Positions 1 to 12,174 are shown, numbered from the stretch's first letter. The stretch: 64,000 nucleotides of DNA from Betaproteobacteria bacterium (GCA_016720925.1 JADKJR010000003.1:62001-126000), one strand, 5' to 3'. Notes: generated from the letters alone by a model not told the origin. Made by a program: numbers and translations.

Positions 1-1331
1 AACGGCCGGTGGTTCGAGGTTGTCATGATGTGCGCGTAAAACGGTTTCGACGCCGCATGACGGGTATCGAGTTCACGCAGCGCGAGGCTGAACAGATCCT
101 CGTCGGCGACCCCCCAGATGTTCTCGAAATGTATCTGCTCGGGTTTCAGCACCGTTCGATCGATCACCGTGTAGCCATTGCCGGCATAGAACGCATTCAT
201 GTTGTCGAAGTAGCCGTAGCCGCCATAGAGATACAGCGATTCGTAGCCATGGTCCTTGAACACTTCGCCGATGGTGTAGAGATTGGCATTGTCTGGGCGC
301 TTGACGATGGAATGTCCCGGCGTCGGCGGCACCGACAGGCTAAGCGCCTCCAGTCCGCGCACCGTGCGGGTACCGGTCGCATACAGATGCGTGAACAGCA
401 TACCTTCCTCGGCGAGGCGATCAAGGTAAGGCGTGAGGTTCTGTTTGTTGCCAAACGCCGCCATGAATTCAGCGCTGAAACTTTCGACTGAAACCATCAC
501 CACGTTGAGCGGTTTGCGCACGCCCGGGCTGACGACGTCCCGAATGAATGGCCGCTGCGTGACGGTGACCGGCACACGCTTGGCGGCAAGTTCGCTCGCC
601 AGCCTCGCAATCGCTTTTGTCCGCGGCAGGGTTTTGTAGAATCGGTCGTAGTCGATTTCATTCGCCCAGAACGCATGCCAGAAATCGAAGTAGCCATTGC
701 CGGCGAGTTCATTGGCCTGCCCGTCGGACGAGAACTCCTTGTAACGCGCATCCAGGACAAATACAGCCAGCGGTGGCAATGCCAGCAGGATGACCGCGGT
801 GATCACGCGGCGGCGCGTCGCAAGGTCACCGGCCCACCATGGCCGGGTCCATCGCGCCAGCACCCACCACAACGCGAGCGTCATCGCACCCACGCCGCCC
901 AACAACAAGGGCAAGTTATACGACTCGCGAATATTGCCGATCACTTCGTTCGTGTAAATGAGGTAATCAACGGCGATGAAATTGAAACGCGAGGCAAATT
1001 CGTTCCAGAAAGTGAATTCCGCAAAGCCGACAAACACCAACAGCCCCAGCAGCGGCAACAGCAGCGCCAGCATGACGATGCGCAGCGACCGGTGGCGGGC
1101 ATTCGGCCATGCCAGCAGCAGCAATCCCAGCGGCGCGAGAAAGAAACAGGCGGTGCCAATATCAAAAGCCAGGCCGATTCCCAGCGCCGGCAGCAGCCGC
1201 CATGGCATGAGCGGGCTCGACTCGCCGTTGTAAATCGCCAGGCCAAGACGAACGGCGGCGTTGAAAGCGACGTATGTGAGAAGCAGCAGCCAAAGGATTC
1301 GCAGGCGATGGGGCAGGATTCGATCTAGCAT
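1..1331 (-). CDS. LTA synthase-like membrane sulfatase, C-terminus beyond the window edge
   Basis: The minus-strand frame is open from an ATG at 1331 to the left edge, so about 443 residues are visible and the C-terminus is missing. The first 200 residues hold several hydrophobic stretches, as expected for a multi-pass N-terminal anchor. An extracytoplasmic alkaline-phosphatase/sulfatase fold follows. Its first metal-ligand region reads VVMVSVESF and the presumed nucleophile loop is YATGTRTVRG, both typical of the LtaS/OpgB-like phosphoglycerol transferase group; further on come YESLYLYGGYGYFDNMN and FYAHIMTTSNH. In Gram-negative bacteria such proteins modify periplasmic glucans or other envelope polymers, and the substrate here is unknown. 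An in-frame ATG at 1361 (MPDVHTIERK) is an alternative start; neither has a clear Shine-Dalgarno. Confidence 0.85.
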   Translation of the reverse strand, partial: MLDRILPHRLRILWLLLLTYVAFNAAVRLGLAIYNGESSPLMPWRLLPALGIGLAFDIGTACFFLAPLGLLLLAWPNARHRSLRIVMLALLLPLLGLLVFVGFAEFTFWNEFASRFNFIAVDYLIYTNEVIGNIRESYNLPLLLGGVGAMTLALWWVLARWTRPWWAGDLATRRRVITAVILLALPPLAVFVLDARYKEFSSDGQANELAGNGYFDFWHAFWANEIDYDRFYKTLPRTKAIARLASELAAKRVPVTVTQRPFIRDVVSPGVRKPLNVVMVSVESFSAEFMAAFGNKQNLTPYLDRLAEEGMLFTHLYATGTRTVRGLEALSLSVPPTPGHSIVKRPDNANLYTIGEVFKDHGYESLYLYGGYGYFDNMNAFYAGNGYTVIDRTVLKPEQIHFENIWGVADEDLFSLALRELDTRHAASKPFYAHIMTTSNHRP

Positions 1332-1549
1332 TTTTCTTTCAATGGTATGCACATCGGGCATCAAGGCGAACGCGACGAACCTATTATCCCTCTTGCCATG
1401 CGCAACCAGAATAACGGTAAAAAATATCAAATTACCCCGAATTCTCCGACAACGCACCAGACATGAGGGTGCAACCCGCTCAGCAGGCCTGCGGTTGGCG
1501 CGGGATAGCGCGTCGAGCAGGTTCAATCCGGAGCGTTACCCAATGACGC

Positions 1550-1555
1550 TATAAT
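1550..1555 (+). promoter_or_regulatory. possible -10 box upstream of the methylmalonyl-CoA mutase gene
   Basis: TATAAT lies 92 bases before the chosen mutase start, in the 316-base gap between two divergent genes (1332-1647). I do not see a good -35 hexamer at 16-18 bases spacing, so the promoter is tentative. Nothing else recognisable is in this gap. Confidence 0.3.
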
Positions 1556-1647
1556 TTATCTCGTCACGTTTCTGCCAAGAGATGCAGATGCAACGAGACG
1601 CGCCTCGCGTCTCGAAACAGGTTATGACCAAACCGGAGAAACACCGC

Positions 1648-3807
1648 ATGTCTGACAATGCCCCGACGTTTTCTGAATCGCTTTCCGAGTGGCAGAAGGC
1701 CGCGAGCAAATCAGCGCCCGGTGGACGCTTGGCTGACCTAAATTGGGTTACCCCCGAGGGCATCACTATCAAGCCGTTGTATACGGCTGCCGATGGAAAA
1801 GGCCTGCCTTACAGCGATACACTACCTGGATTCGCGCCCTTCGTGCGCGGGCCGCACGCCACGATGTTCGCGGCACGGCCTTGGACCATTCGCCAGTACG
1901 CGGGATTTTCCACCGCCGAGGCATCGAACGAGTTTTACCGCAATGCGCTGAACGCGGGCGGGCAGGGCGTCAGCGTCGCATTCGATCTCGCCACCCACCG
2001 TGGCTACGACAGCGACCACCCGCGTGTGACCGGTGATGTCGGCAAGGCCGGCGTGGCGATCGACAGCGTACTCGACATGAAGATCCTTTTCGACGGTATT
2101 CCGCTCGACAAGGTATCTGTGTCAATGACAATGAATGGTGCGGTGCTGCCGGTATTGGCGGGCTACGTAGTCGCCGCCGAAGAGCAAGGCGTCGCGCAGG
2201 ACAAGCTTTCAGGGACCATCCAGAACGACATTCTCAAGGAGTTCATGGTCCGCAATACCTATATCTATCCGCCTGAACCGAGCATGCGCATCATCGGCGA
2301 CATCATTGCTTACACCGCAAGCCACATGCCGAAGTTCAACTCGATTTCCATTTCCGGCTATCACATGCAGGAAGCGGGGGCAAACCAGGCGCTGGAGCTG
2401 GCGTTTACGCTAGCCGACGGTCGTGAATATGTCCGCACCGCGCTGGCCAAGGGTCTGGATATCGACGATTTCGCCGGGCGGCTCAGCTTCTTCTGGGGCA
2501 TCGGCATGAATTTCTACCTGGAGATCGCCAAGCTGCGCGCGGCGCGACTCCTGTGGTGGCGGATCATGACGGCGTGCGGCGCGAAGAACCCGAAGAGTCT
2601 GATGTTGCGCACGCATTGTCAGACATCTGGCTGGAGCCTGACTGAGCAGGACCCATACAACAACATCGTGCGCACGACTATCGAAGCCATGGCAGCAGTA
2701 TTCGGCGGCACCCAGAGCCTGCATACCAACAGCTTCGATGAGGCGATCGCATTGCCGACCGAGTTCAGTTCGCGGATCGCACGCAATACACAGCTCGTAT
2801 TGCAGGAGGAAACGCATATCTGCAACGTTGTCGACCCGTGGGCCGGCAGCTACATGATGGAAAAACTGACGCAAGACATGGCCGATACCGCGTGGGCCAT
2901 CATCGAAGAAGTTGAAGCGATGGGCGGCATGACGAAGGCCGTTGATAGTGGCTGGGCGAAACTTAAAATCGAAGCGAGTGCGGCCCAGAAGCAGGCGTGC
3001 ATCGATTCGGGCGCGGACGTGATTGTTGGCGTCAACAAGTACAAGCTCGCCAAGGAAGATGCCATCGAATCACGCGATATTGACAATCACGCCGTGCGCG
3101 ACAATCAGGTTGGCAGGCTGCTGCTGTTAAGGGCTTCTCGCGATGTGCCGGCGGTAACAGCCGCGCTGGCTGCGCTGACCGCCTGCGCGCAGTCGGGTGA
3201 AGGCAATCTGCTTGACCTCAGCATCAAGGCCATGCGCGTGCGTGCCACCGTCGGCGAAGTCAGCGACGCGTTGGAGAAGGTCTGGGGACGCCATCGTGCG
3301 GATATTCAAAAGGTGACCGGTGTGTATGCAGCCGCTTACGACAGTGCCGAGGGCTGGGATGCGCTCAAGGCAGAAATCGCCGCCTTCGCCGAGAGCGAGG
3401 GTAGGCGTCCACGCGTGATGATCGCGAAGCTCGGGCAGGACGGTCATGACCGCGGCGCCAAGGTGGTGGCCACCGCCTTCGCGGACCTGGGATTCGATGT
3501 CGATATCGGACCGCTGTTCCAGACCGCGGAGGAATGCGCGCGCCAGGCTATTGAAAATGACGTACACGCGGTCGGCGTAAGTACACTGGCGGCGGGTCAC
3601 AAGACACTGGTGCCGGCCATTATCGAGGCATTGAAGGCGCAGGGCGCCAAGGACATCATCGTCTTCGTCGGTGGCGTGGTTCCCCGGCAGGATTACGACA
3701 TGCTTTACGAGGCGGGCGTGAAAGGCATTTACGGGCCCGGCACGCCGATTCCCGCCAGCGCCAAAGACGTGCTCGAGCAGATCAAGGCAAACCTTTCCAA
3801 AGCCTGA
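1648..3807 (+). CDS. scpA: methylmalonyl-CoA mutase, single-chain form
   Basis: Adenosylcobalamin-dependent isomerase that interconverts (R)-methylmalonyl-CoA and succinyl-CoA in propionate, odd-chain fatty acid and branched amino-acid breakdown. The 719-residue chain has the catalytic TIM barrel in the first ~520 residues (blocks such as [16 protein letters not shown] and [12 protein letters not shown]) and a C-terminal cobalamin-binding Rossmann domain with the D-x-H-x-x-G motif at residues 598-603 (DGHDRG), whose His600 is the expected lower axial cobalt ligand. I chose the ATG at 1648 (MSDNAPTF) because GGAG lies just upstream and the length fits the family; the frame is open further to ATGs at 1582 and 1624. 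The mutase chaperone gene meaB follows after 12 bases, so the two are probably co-transcribed. Confidence 0.96.
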   Translation: MSDNAPTFSESLSEWQKAASKSAPGGRLADLNWVTPEGITIKPLYTAADGKGLPYSDTLPGFAPFVRGPHATMFAARPWTIRQYAGFSTAEASNEFYRNALNAGGQGVSVAFDLATHRGYDSDHPRVTGDVGKAGVAIDSVLDMKILFDGIPLDKVSVSMTMNGAVLPVLAGYVVAAEEQGVAQDKLSGTIQNDILKEFMVRNTYIYPPEPSMRIIGDIIAYTASHMPKFNSISISGYHMQEAGANQALELAFTLADGREYVRTALAKGLDIDDFAGRLSFFWGIGMNFYLEIAKLRAARLLWWRIMTACGAKNPKSLMLRTHCQTSGWSLTEQDPYNNIVRTTIEAMAAVFGGTQSLHTNSFDEAIALPTEFSSRIARNTQLVLQEETHICNVVDPWAGSYMMEKLTQDMADTAWAIIEEVEAMGGMTKAVDSGWAKLKIEASAAQKQACIDSGADVIVGVNKYKLAKEDAIESRDIDNHAVRDNQVGRLLLLRASRDVPAVTAALAALTACAQSGEGNLLDLSIKAMRVRATVGEVSDALEKVWGRHRADIQKVTGVYAAAYDSAEGWDALKAEIAAFAESEGRRPRVMIAKLGQDGHDRGAKVVATAFADLGFDVDIGPLFQTAEECARQAIENDVHAVGVSTLAAGHKTLVPAIIEALKAQGAKDIIVFVGGVVPRQDYDMLYEAGVKGIYGPGTPIPASAKDVLEQIKANLSKA

Positions 3808-3819
3808 GCGCCTGCGTCC

Positions 3820-4842
3820 GTGAATTCCGCCGATGAGGCACTGATGCAGGGCGTCCGCCAGCGCGACCGGCGCGCACTGGCTAAAACCATCACGTTACTA
3901 GAGTCAACCCGTTCCGATCACCGCCTACGCGCGGACGCGCTGCTCAATATCTTGTTGCCGGAAACCGGAAAGGCCATGCGCCTCGGAATTTCCGGGGTTC
4001 CTGGTGTCGGCAAGTCAACTTTTATTGAGGCATTGGGCCTGTATTTGATTGCGAAGGGAAAACGCGTCGCAGTGCTCGCGATAGATCCCTCGTCAAGCGT
4101 ATCCGGCGGCTCCATCCTCGGCGACAAGACACGCATGGAGCACTTGTCAGTACACGAGTCCGCCTACATTCGTCCCAGCCCTGCTTCCGGTACGTTGGGC
4201 GGCGTCGCGGAAAAGACGCGTGAAGCGATGCTGGTATGCGAAGCGGCCGGGTACGACGTCGTCATCGTTGAGACCGTCGGTGTCGGGCAGTCGGAGACGG
4301 CGGTAGCGGGCATGACCGACATGTTTGTGCTGATGCTGTTGCCTAACGCCGGCGATGACCTGCAGGCGATCAAGCGCGGCGTCATGGAACTCGCTGATCT
4401 GGTGGTCATCAACAAGGCTGATATCGACCTGGCGGCGGCCACCCGTGCCGAGGCGCAGATCACGAGCGCACTGCGTATCTTCAGTTCGCACGGCAAGGAC
4501 TCGCATGCCACCGACCACTGGCTTACGCGCGTGATGTCGTTGAGCGCCTTGAAGGGCCAAGGCCTCGAAACGTTCTGGGCGCATGTTGAAAAATTTCATC
4601 ATTTGCGGCAGACCAGCGGCGAATTCGCTGCGCGGCGCAAACAGCAGGCAATGGCTTGGATGTGGGACATCGTGCACGCCCGCCTGCGCGCTGATTTTCA
4701 TCAGCACCCCGCCGTACGTAATGCGCTGGTACCAACGCTTCAGGACGTAGCCGAAGCGCGCGTGGCGCCTTCATCAGCTGCCCGCGCTTTGCTCAACTTG
4801 TTTGAACACGATGCAAGCGGCCTTCCACCACGCACCAATTGA
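3820..4842 (+). CDS. meaB: MeaB/ArgK-type GTPase, methylmalonyl-CoA mutase chaperone
   Basis: P-loop GTPase of the G3E class that protects methylmalonyl-CoA mutase and gates loading or exchange of its B12 cofactor. The 340-residue protein starts at a GTG 12 bases after the mutase stop. The Walker A loop GVPGVGKS is at residues 59-66, followed by the switch region VETVGVGQSE and the guanine-specificity motif NKAD. The C-terminal helical part resembles the MeaB dimerisation arm. Immediate linkage to the mutase supports the chaperone role over older labels such as lysine/arginine transport ATPase. Confidence 0.95.
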   Translation: MNSADEALMQGVRQRDRRALAKTITLLESTRSDHRLRADALLNILLPETGKAMRLGISGVPGVGKSTFIEALGLYLIAKGKRVAVLAIDPSSSVSGGSILGDKTRMEHLSVHESAYIRPSPASGTLGGVAEKTREAMLVCEAAGYDVVIVETVGVGQSETAVAGMTDMFVLMLLPNAGDDLQAIKRGVMELADLVVINKADIDLAAATRAEAQITSALRIFSSHGKDSHATDHWLTRVMSLSALKGQGLETFWAHVEKFHHLRQTSGEFAARRKQQAMAWMWDIVHARLRADFHQHPAVRNALVPTLQDVAEARVAPSSAARALLNLFEHDASGLPPRTN

Positions 4843-4869
4843 TCATAACTCTACTCAAACCTATTTCCC

Positions 4870-5352
4870 ATGGAAAATTCAGCCTCTGCAACTCGGCCCT
4901 TCAAGGTTCTCGGCATTCAGCAAGTTGCCATCGGCGGCCCTGACAAATCGCGCTTGCGATCACTGTGGGTCGATCTGCTGGGTCTTGAGGCGACGGGTAA
5001 TTTTGTCAGCGTGTCTGAAAACGTGGACGAGGACATTTGCACCATGGGGCACGGGGCCTTCAAGGTCGAAGTTGATTTGATGCAGCCTCTCGACGTCGAC
5101 AAGAAGCCAGCTGTACATACCACTCCGCTGAATCACATCGGCCTGTGGATTGATGACCTGCCGACGGCCGTTGCGTGGCTCACCGCGCAGGGCTTGCGCT
5201 TTACGCCTGGCGGGATACGCAAAGGCGCGAGCGGCCATGACATCTGTTTTATTCACCCGAAGAGCAGTGCCGATTTTCCGTTTGCCGGCGAGGGGGTGCT
5301 GATCGAACTGGTGCAGGCGCCCGCAAAGCTTGTTGCAACTTTGCGCGGCTGA
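4870..5352 (+). CDS. VOC-fold protein, possibly methylmalonyl-CoA epimerase-like
   Basis: A 160-residue protein of the vicinal oxygen chelate superfamily, made of two beta-alpha-beta-beta-beta modules. Putative metal ligands are visible at the second Gln of GIQQVAIGG (where epimerases usually have His), the Glu in [10 protein letters not shown], the His in [10 protein letters not shown] and the Glu in VLIELVQAP. Position right after the mutase and meaB, on the same strand, makes a methylmalonyl-CoA epimerase or related acyl-CoA role attractive. The His-to-Gln change is also seen in glyoxalase I enzymes, so a glyoxalase or dioxygenase relative cannot be excluded. The fold is well supported; the substrate is inferred from context. 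Confidence 0.8.
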   Translation: MENSASATRPFKVLGIQQVAIGGPDKSRLRSLWVDLLGLEATGNFVSVSENVDEDICTMGHGAFKVEVDLMQPLDVDKKPAVHTTPLNHIGLWIDDLPTAVAWLTAQGLRFTPGGIRKGASGHDICFIHPKSSADFPFAGEGVLIELVQAPAKLVATLRG

Positions 5353-5356
5353 TTCT

Positions 5357-5385
5357 AACCCTAGCACTGGCGGGCCTCTCAAGGC
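5357..5385. repeat. family-1 palindromic repeat, left half only
   Basis: Contains CCTAGCACTGGCGGGCCT, which matches the left arm of the 67-bp palindrome found complete elsewhere in the window; no matching right arm follows. It sits just past the VOC gene stop, in the 380-base gap 5353-5733. The rest of that gap holds only the gyrB terminator and short open frames with no recognisable protein signal. Confidence 0.7.
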
Positions 5386-5617
5386 GCATATGAAATGTAT
5401 CTGCACGATCCGGATTACCCCGCGCTGCGCGAGTCCGACGACTCAGCCAAAACCGGGCCAATGCATTGGTTTGGAAGGCAATTGTGGTTCGCAAACCGGG
5501 TGCCCGTTATCGCGCACAATTGGGTAATTTCGTTCGCGCAACAACATCGGTGGCGAAGTTCTTGTATTCGATGGCTGTCGACATTTTGGTTCTCTCCTTC
5601 TTTCCAGCTGGCGGCTC

Positions 5618-5648
5618 AAAAAAATGGGGCCTAGAAAAACCGGGCCCC
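5618..5648 (-). terminator. rho-independent terminator downstream of gyrB
   Basis: Read on the minus strand, GGGGCC, an 11-base loop, GGCCCC, then ATTTTTTT. It lies about 90 bases past the gyrB stop and is oriented to end the leftward dnaA-dnaN-gyrB transcription unit. Confidence 0.85.
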
Positions 5649-5733
5649 TTCTGTTCATGCAATTTCTGAACCCGCTATTTTATTAAACGTCGTGGGAATT
5701 TTTAAAAGTTTTCTGGGAACCTACAACCTAATG

Positions 5734-8160
<2,427 letters not shown>

Positions 8161-8259
8161 CTATTTTCTGTTCTTGCAATGCCGGTCATTGCGTTCATTC
8201 CGGCGTTTGGCAAATATTCTTGCCGCGTGAGTATTCGGCCTTTGCGTCTGTCGCGATGC

Positions 8260-9369
8260 CTAGATTCGCATGGGCATCACAACATATTTGAATTCGTCAC
8301 CGCCCGGCTGAGTGAACAATGCGCTGGACATATTTGCTTCGCCAAGCGATAGCATTACATTTTCGTTCGTCAGGTGATTGAGAACATCCAGCAGATAGGC
8401 AATATTGAAAGCAATGTCCATCGCCTCTTTGTCATACGCGATCGGCAGATTTTCTTCCGCTTCCTCCTGCTCGTTGTTACTGCAGATGATGGAAAGCGAT
8501 TCCTTCGTAAATACGAGGCGAACACCTCTAATCTTGTCATTCGAGAGTATCGACGCGCGTTGCAGAGCTGACAGGAACTCTGCTCTATTGATGGTGACGT
8601 GATTGCTGTAGCCGGTCGGAATGACCTTCGTGTAATCCGGAAACTTGCCTTCAACTATCTTGCTGACAATCTCGATGCCCGCGAAACTGAACTTGACCTG
8701 ATTCTGATGCATTCTCAGTTGTATCGGATCGTCGCTCTCATCCAGCAACTTGATCAATTCGAGCGCTGTTTTTCGCGGCAGGATTGCCTCTATCTTGGCG
8801 ACCGGTTCCGGTAGCTTGTAGCTTGCCATCGACAAGCGGTGGCCGTCGGTCGCAACAACGCGCAAGATGTCGCTCTCCGTTGATAGCAAGACACCGTTCA
8901 GGTAATAGCGTATGTCCTGAACCGCCATGGCGAATTGAACGAGTCCCAGTACTCTTTTGAATTCTTTCTGGGGTAGGGAAAATTCTGTCGCTTCGTCTTT
9001 CGCTTCGGCGATCTTTGGAAAATCTGCGGCGGCCAGGGTTTGAAGGGCGAAGCGGCTCTTGCCGGCTTTCACGGTCAAGCGGCTTTCTTTGGTTTCGAGC
9101 GTGGTATCCGCATCGTGTGGCAAGGCCCGCAATATGTCCTGCAGTTTCTTCGCGCCCACCGTCAAACTGCCAGGTTTGTGGGCCATATCCAATTTGGCGC
9201 TAGCCCTGATTTGAACTTCGAGATCTGTTGCCAGAAAGTTCACGTTGTGTTCGTTCACCTCTACCAGGACGTTGGAGAGAATAGGAAGAGTATGGCGACG
9301 CTCAACTATGCCCGTTACAAACTGAAGCGGTCCCAACAAGGTGTTGTTCTTAGCTTTTATAGTAAACAT
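8260..9369 (-). CDS. dnaN: DNA polymerase III beta sliding clamp
   Basis: The dimeric ring clamp that tethers polymerase III and other partners to DNA. The 369-residue protein begins MFTIKAKNNTLLGPLQFVTGIVERRHTLPILSNV and ends with the conserved GGDEFKYVVMPMRI tail, which forms part of the partner-binding cleft. The length is standard for three clamp domains per subunit. It lies between dnaA and gyrB on the same strand, 249 bases after dnaA, and the AT-rich gap upstream has DnaA boxes, so DnaA may influence its transcription. Confidence 0.99.
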   Translation of the reverse strand: MFTIKAKNNTLLGPLQFVTGIVERRHTLPILSNVLVEVNEHNVNFLATDLEVQIRASAKLDMAHKPGSLTVGAKKLQDILRALPHDADTTLETKESRLTVKAGKSRFALQTLAAADFPKIAEAKDEATEFSLPQKEFKRVLGLVQFAMAVQDIRYYLNGVLLSTESDILRVVATDGHRLSMASYKLPEPVAKIEAILPRKTALELIKLLDESDDPIQLRMHQNQVKFSFAGIEIVSKIVEGKFPDYTKVIPTGYSNHVTINRAEFLSALQRASILSNDKIRGVRLVFTKESLSIICSNNEQEEAEENLPIAYDKEAMDIAFNIAYLLDVLNHLTNENVMLSLGEANMSSALFTQPGGDEFKYVVMPMRI

Positions 9370-9618
9370 ATAAGTAAACCTAGTAGTAATAATTAAGGGT
9401 TAACCTTTTTGGCCATAAAGGCCCTATTTATTTTTATTTCAGATACTTAGCATCACTCAAACCTGGCAGATGAAAGCGTTTAAACCTGTGTGAAAAAGTG
9501 GATAAGATAAAGAAGAAATTTGAAATTCACATCGAATGAAGGATTATCCACAGGCAATCAAGGTACATATCAGATGATATCAACGTACTTATACGGCAAA
9601 TGAGAAAAGGAAATTTAC
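9370..9618. other. candidate oriC region between dnaA and dnaN
   Basis: A 249-base intergenic stretch with one perfect DnaA box TTATCCACA at 9544-9552, one 8-of-9 box on the minus strand at 9497-9505 (TTATCCACT) and one weaker 7-of-9 match at 9523-9531. Next to them is an AT-rich run at about 9410-9445 that could serve as an unwinding element. Box number is modest, so the functional origin may instead lie in, or be shared with, the dnaA-rpmH gap, which has its own perfect box. Confidence 0.55.
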
Positions 9619-10995
9619 TTAACCGCGCAGAATTTGGACCAGCAACGCATGATCGCGGGCGATGCCCTGATCGGCTTCCACTAACTGTTGCACCTTGCGG
9701 CAGGCGTGCAGCACCGTGGTGTGATCGCGACCGCCAAAGGCTTCGCCGATCTCTGGCAAAGACATGGGCGTGAGTTCTTTTGCCAATGCCATCGCCACCT
9801 GTCTTGGACGGGCCAGCGACCTAACTCGTTTTTTTGAGTACATTTCAGCGACCTTGATCTTGTAATAGTCAGCCACAGTCTTCTGAATATTATCGATGGA
9901 AATTTGTCGGTTCAGTACCGCAAGCAAATCTTTTAGCGCATCCTTTGCCGACGAAATAGAGACCGGCATGTTATTGAATCGCGAATAAGCCAGGACGCGT
10001 TTCAATCCCCCCTCCAACTCTCGGACATTGGAGCGGATATGTTTAGCGATGAAGAATGCGACATCTTCATCCAGCGTCATTCCCTCGCTTTCCGCTTTTT
10101 TGATGAGGATCGCGACACGCATTTCGAGTTCTGGTGGTTCAACAGAAACTGTGAGTCCCCAACCGAAGCGGGAAATCAATCGATCATCGATATTCGATAT
10201 CTCCTTGGGAAATCGATCGCTGGTCATAACAACCTGCTTTCCACCTTCGATCAGGGCATTGAAGGCGTAGAAGAATTCTTCCTGGGTGCGCGACTTGCCA
10301 CCGAAGAATTGAATATCATCGACAAGTAACAGATCAAGTGTGTGATATGAACGCTTGAATGAGTCAAAGGCCTTGTGCTGATAAGCGCGAACCACGTCGG
10401 TAACAAATTGTTCAGCGTGGATATAGCGGATATTGGCTCTTGGATTCTTTTCCCGCAGTTGATTGCCTATTGCCTGAACCAGATGGGTTTTTCCCAATCC
10501 GGTTGCGCCATATACAAACAGCGGGTTATAAGCTTGCCCGGGATTCTCCGCGACCTGGGATGCAGCGGCACGCGCAAATTGATTGGCCTTGCCGCCAACA
10601 AAGCTGTTGAAAGTAAAAGTTGGGTTAAGACGATGTTCAGGCGTGCGTAAGGGGGCGGTTGTTGGAACGGAGGTGAAATTGGCGTTATGGATTACCGGCA
10701 CTTCGGCCTCGTCTAACTTGATGGTGTCCCTCGGAAAAACGTCAGTGGTACCGATGTCCGCCTCTTCGAGTGCGAGGTCAACGCGAACTGGGCGCGCAAA
10801 GTATTTTTCGCCTGCATGCTCAATTTGCGTAAGTACCCGATCCTTTACCCATTGCAGCACATAACGATTGGGGGCCACCAGCGTGAAGTTATCGCCATCC
10901 TGTTCCCACCGGAGGGGTTTTATCCACGTGGTGAACTGATGTTGCGACAACTCTTGTTTAAAAACGTCGACGCAAGATAACCAAAACGGGTGCAT
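9619..10995 (-). CDS. dnaA: chromosomal replication initiator DnaA
   Basis: AAA+ initiator that binds DnaA boxes, melts oriC and loads the helicase; it also regulates its own gene. The 458-residue protein has the N-terminal oligomerisation domain ([25 protein letters not shown]), a short variable linker, the AAA+ core with Walker [11 protein letters not shown] and Walker [11 protein letters not shown], and the C-terminal DNA-binding domain with the signature [15 protein letters not shown]. The start ATG at 10995 gives the usual N-terminus. A perfect DnaA box lies about 100 bases upstream, fitting autoregulation. Confidence 0.99.
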   Translation of the reverse strand: MHPFWLSCVDVFKQELSQHQFTTWIKPLRWEQDGDNFTLVAPNRYVLQWVKDRVLTQIEHAGEKYFARPVRVDLALEEADIGTTDVFPRDTIKLDEAEVPVIHNANFTSVPTTAPLRTPEHRLNPTFTFNSFVGGKANQFARAAASQVAENPGQAYNPLFVYGATGLGKTHLVQAIGNQLREKNPRANIRYIHAEQFVTDVVRAYQHKAFDSFKRSYHTLDLLLVDDIQFFGGKSRTQEEFFYAFNALIEGGKQVVMTSDRFPKEISNIDDRLISRFGWGLTVSVEPPELEMRVAILIKKAESEGMTLDEDVAFFIAKHIRSNVRELEGGLKRVLAYSRFNNMPVSISSAKDALKDLLAVLNRQISIDNIQKTVADYYKIKVAEMYSKKRVRSLARPRQVAMALAKELTPMSLPEIGEAFGGRDHTTVLHACRKVQQLVEADQGIARDHALLVQILRG

Positions 10996-11097
10996 GAAGG
11001 GACCGGAAGGAACGAAAAAGGGGAGAGATTGAAACGAAAGAAAACAACGGCGGTGCAGATAGCGAATTTTACCCTTTTTTGTGTTTCACGTTGCGAC

Positions 11098-11106
11098 TTA
11101 TCCACA
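11098..11106 (+). promoter_or_regulatory. DnaA box in the dnaA-rpmH intergenic region
   Basis: Perfect TTATCCACA about 100 bases upstream of dnaA. It may mediate DnaA autoregulation or be part of the origin, since many Betaproteobacteria are thought to initiate near rpmH-dnaA. The 313-base gap 10996-11308 otherwise holds the rpmH promoter and no gene. Confidence 0.7.
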
Positions 11107-11205
11107 AGCGGAATGCGTCTGGCATGGTCAATTTCGTGTGCGCCAGTGGGAACATGGTGGAAGCGGTTACGGGCCAAAGCGGGGGACAGGGCCGGTGGTA
11201 TTTTC

Positions 11206-11235
11206 TTGACCAAGCGTATGAAAAAACAGGATAAT
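11206..11235 (+). promoter_or_regulatory. sigma-70-type promoter for rpmH-rnpA
   Basis: TTGACC at 11206-11211 and GATAAT at 11230-11235 with an 18-base spacer, about 75 bases before rpmH. It would drive rpmH, rnpA, yidD and yidC rightward, divergent from dnaA. Confidence 0.65.
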
Positions 11236-11308
11236 GCTCAGTTCTTTTGGTTGGGTGCTTGGCATTCGGCCGGAACAATGTCACTGTCCCTTAAAAACGA
11301 GAACCATC

Positions 11309-11443
11309 ATGAAACGTACTTATCAACCTTCCGTTGCCCGTCGCAAGAAAACCCATGGCTTTCTAGTTCGCATGAAAACTGCCGGAGGACGCGGTGTTAT
11401 CAATGCCCGCCGCGCGAAGGGTCGCGCCCGCATCGCCGTATAG
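11309..11443 (+). CDS. rpmH: 50S ribosomal protein L34
   Basis: The 44-residue basic protein ([18 protein letters not shown], then [19 protein letters not shown]) matches L34 along its whole length, a component of the large ribosomal subunit. The frame extends upstream to 11234, but the conserved MKRTYQPS start at 11309 is clearly the real one. It heads the conserved rpmH-rnpA-yidD-yidC order and diverges from dnaA. Confidence 0.98.
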   Translation: MKRTYQPSVARRKKTHGFLVRMKTAGGRGVINARRAKGRARIAV

Positions 11444-11483
11444 TCGAAACCAGCCGCTCGAATCCCGTATTAGTACTGCAAAC

Positions 11484-11888
11484 GTGTCATCCGCGTTTCC
11501 CTCCGCAAAACGGTTGGATCAGGCTGGCGTGCTTGCATTACTTAAGCGCGGCAAGCGCCTGAATCGGACTAATTTTGAGTTGAGAGTACTCAACGTTTCT
11601 GCGGTTGCGGTGGCTGGCGAAAGCAAAATTGCTATTTCGATCCCCAAACGATTGCTCAAATCTTCAGTCGCCAGAAACAGGATTAGGCGGCTGGTGCGAG
11701 AGGGGTTCAGGATCCATAGTATTGCGGCGGCACCATTGCACATGCTTGTCAATTACAAAGCCAGGAATGATGGGCGGGATGCGACCGTGCGGAGCAATCT
11801 TCGCGTGGAGCTTGCAACCCTATTCGATGACGCTGTCCATGGCATGCTGACCGTACATGTGGACAATACTCCCGTGCGTGCCGGGTAA
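11484..11888 (+). CDS. rnpA: ribonuclease P protein component
   Basis: Basic protein subunit of RNase P, which helps the catalytic RNA trim the 5' ends of tRNA precursors. The signature SVARNRIRRLVREGFRIH corresponds to the conserved RNR helix. I prefer the GTG at 11484 (VSSAFPSAKRLDQAGVL), giving 134 residues and the usual N-terminus of the family. The frame is also open back to an ATG at 11394, inside rpmH, which would make 164 residues. The stop overlaps the yidD start by one base (TAATG), implying translational coupling. Confidence 0.93.
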   Translation: MSSAFPSAKRLDQAGVLALLKRGKRLNRTNFELRVLNVSAVAVAGESKIAISIPKRLLKSSVARNRIRRLVREGFRIHSIAAAPLHMLVNYKARNDGRDATVRSNLRVELATLFDDAVHGMLTVHVDNTPVRAG

Positions 11889-12106
11889 TGTCGCCGTTGG
11901 CCTGGCTACTGACCGGGGTGGTTCGCACCTATCAGTATCTGCTTAGTCCCCATTTTGGGTCACAATGCCGCTTCACGCCGACGTGTTCACACTACGCGAT
12001 TGGTGCGTTGAGAAAGCACGGTGCTTTTCGGGGTGGGTACCTAACAACGCGGCGTGTATTGCGTTGCCATCCCTGGCAGCCGGGTGGATACGACCCAGTC
12101 CCCTGA
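11888..12106 (+). CDS. yidD: membrane protein insertion efficiency factor YidD
   Basis: Small 72-residue protein of the YidD family with the signature cysteine block FTPTCSHYAIGALRKHG and ending RCHPWQPGGYDPVP. It is thought to assist YidC/Sec insertion of inner-membrane proteins, attached to the membrane through an amphipathic helix. It overlaps rnpA by one base and lies 68 bases before yidC. Confidence 0.97.
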   Translation: MSPLAWLLTGVVRTYQYLLSPHFGSQCRFTPTCSHYAIGALRKHGAFRGGYLTTRRVLRCHPWQPGGYDPVP

Positions 12107-12174
12107 CAAGAAGAAGCGACGGGCAACCGCGATCTAGCATTTCAATTTGTCAAACCGAGTTTTATCGAGAGCTT

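Noticed and set aside
9..1554. Several plus-strand open frames at the left edge
   Set aside because: They are antisense to a well-supported minus-strand membrane sulfatase and have no coherent protein features.
5395..5669. Small genes in the gap after the VOC protein
   Set aside because: Overlapping short frames on both strands, with no ribosome-binding site or family signal; the gap is explained by a half repeat and the gyrB terminator.
11091..11106. Third parS site near TTTCACGTTGCGAC
   Set aside because: Only the left half matches; the palindrome centre CACGTG is broken, and it overlaps the DnaA box instead.
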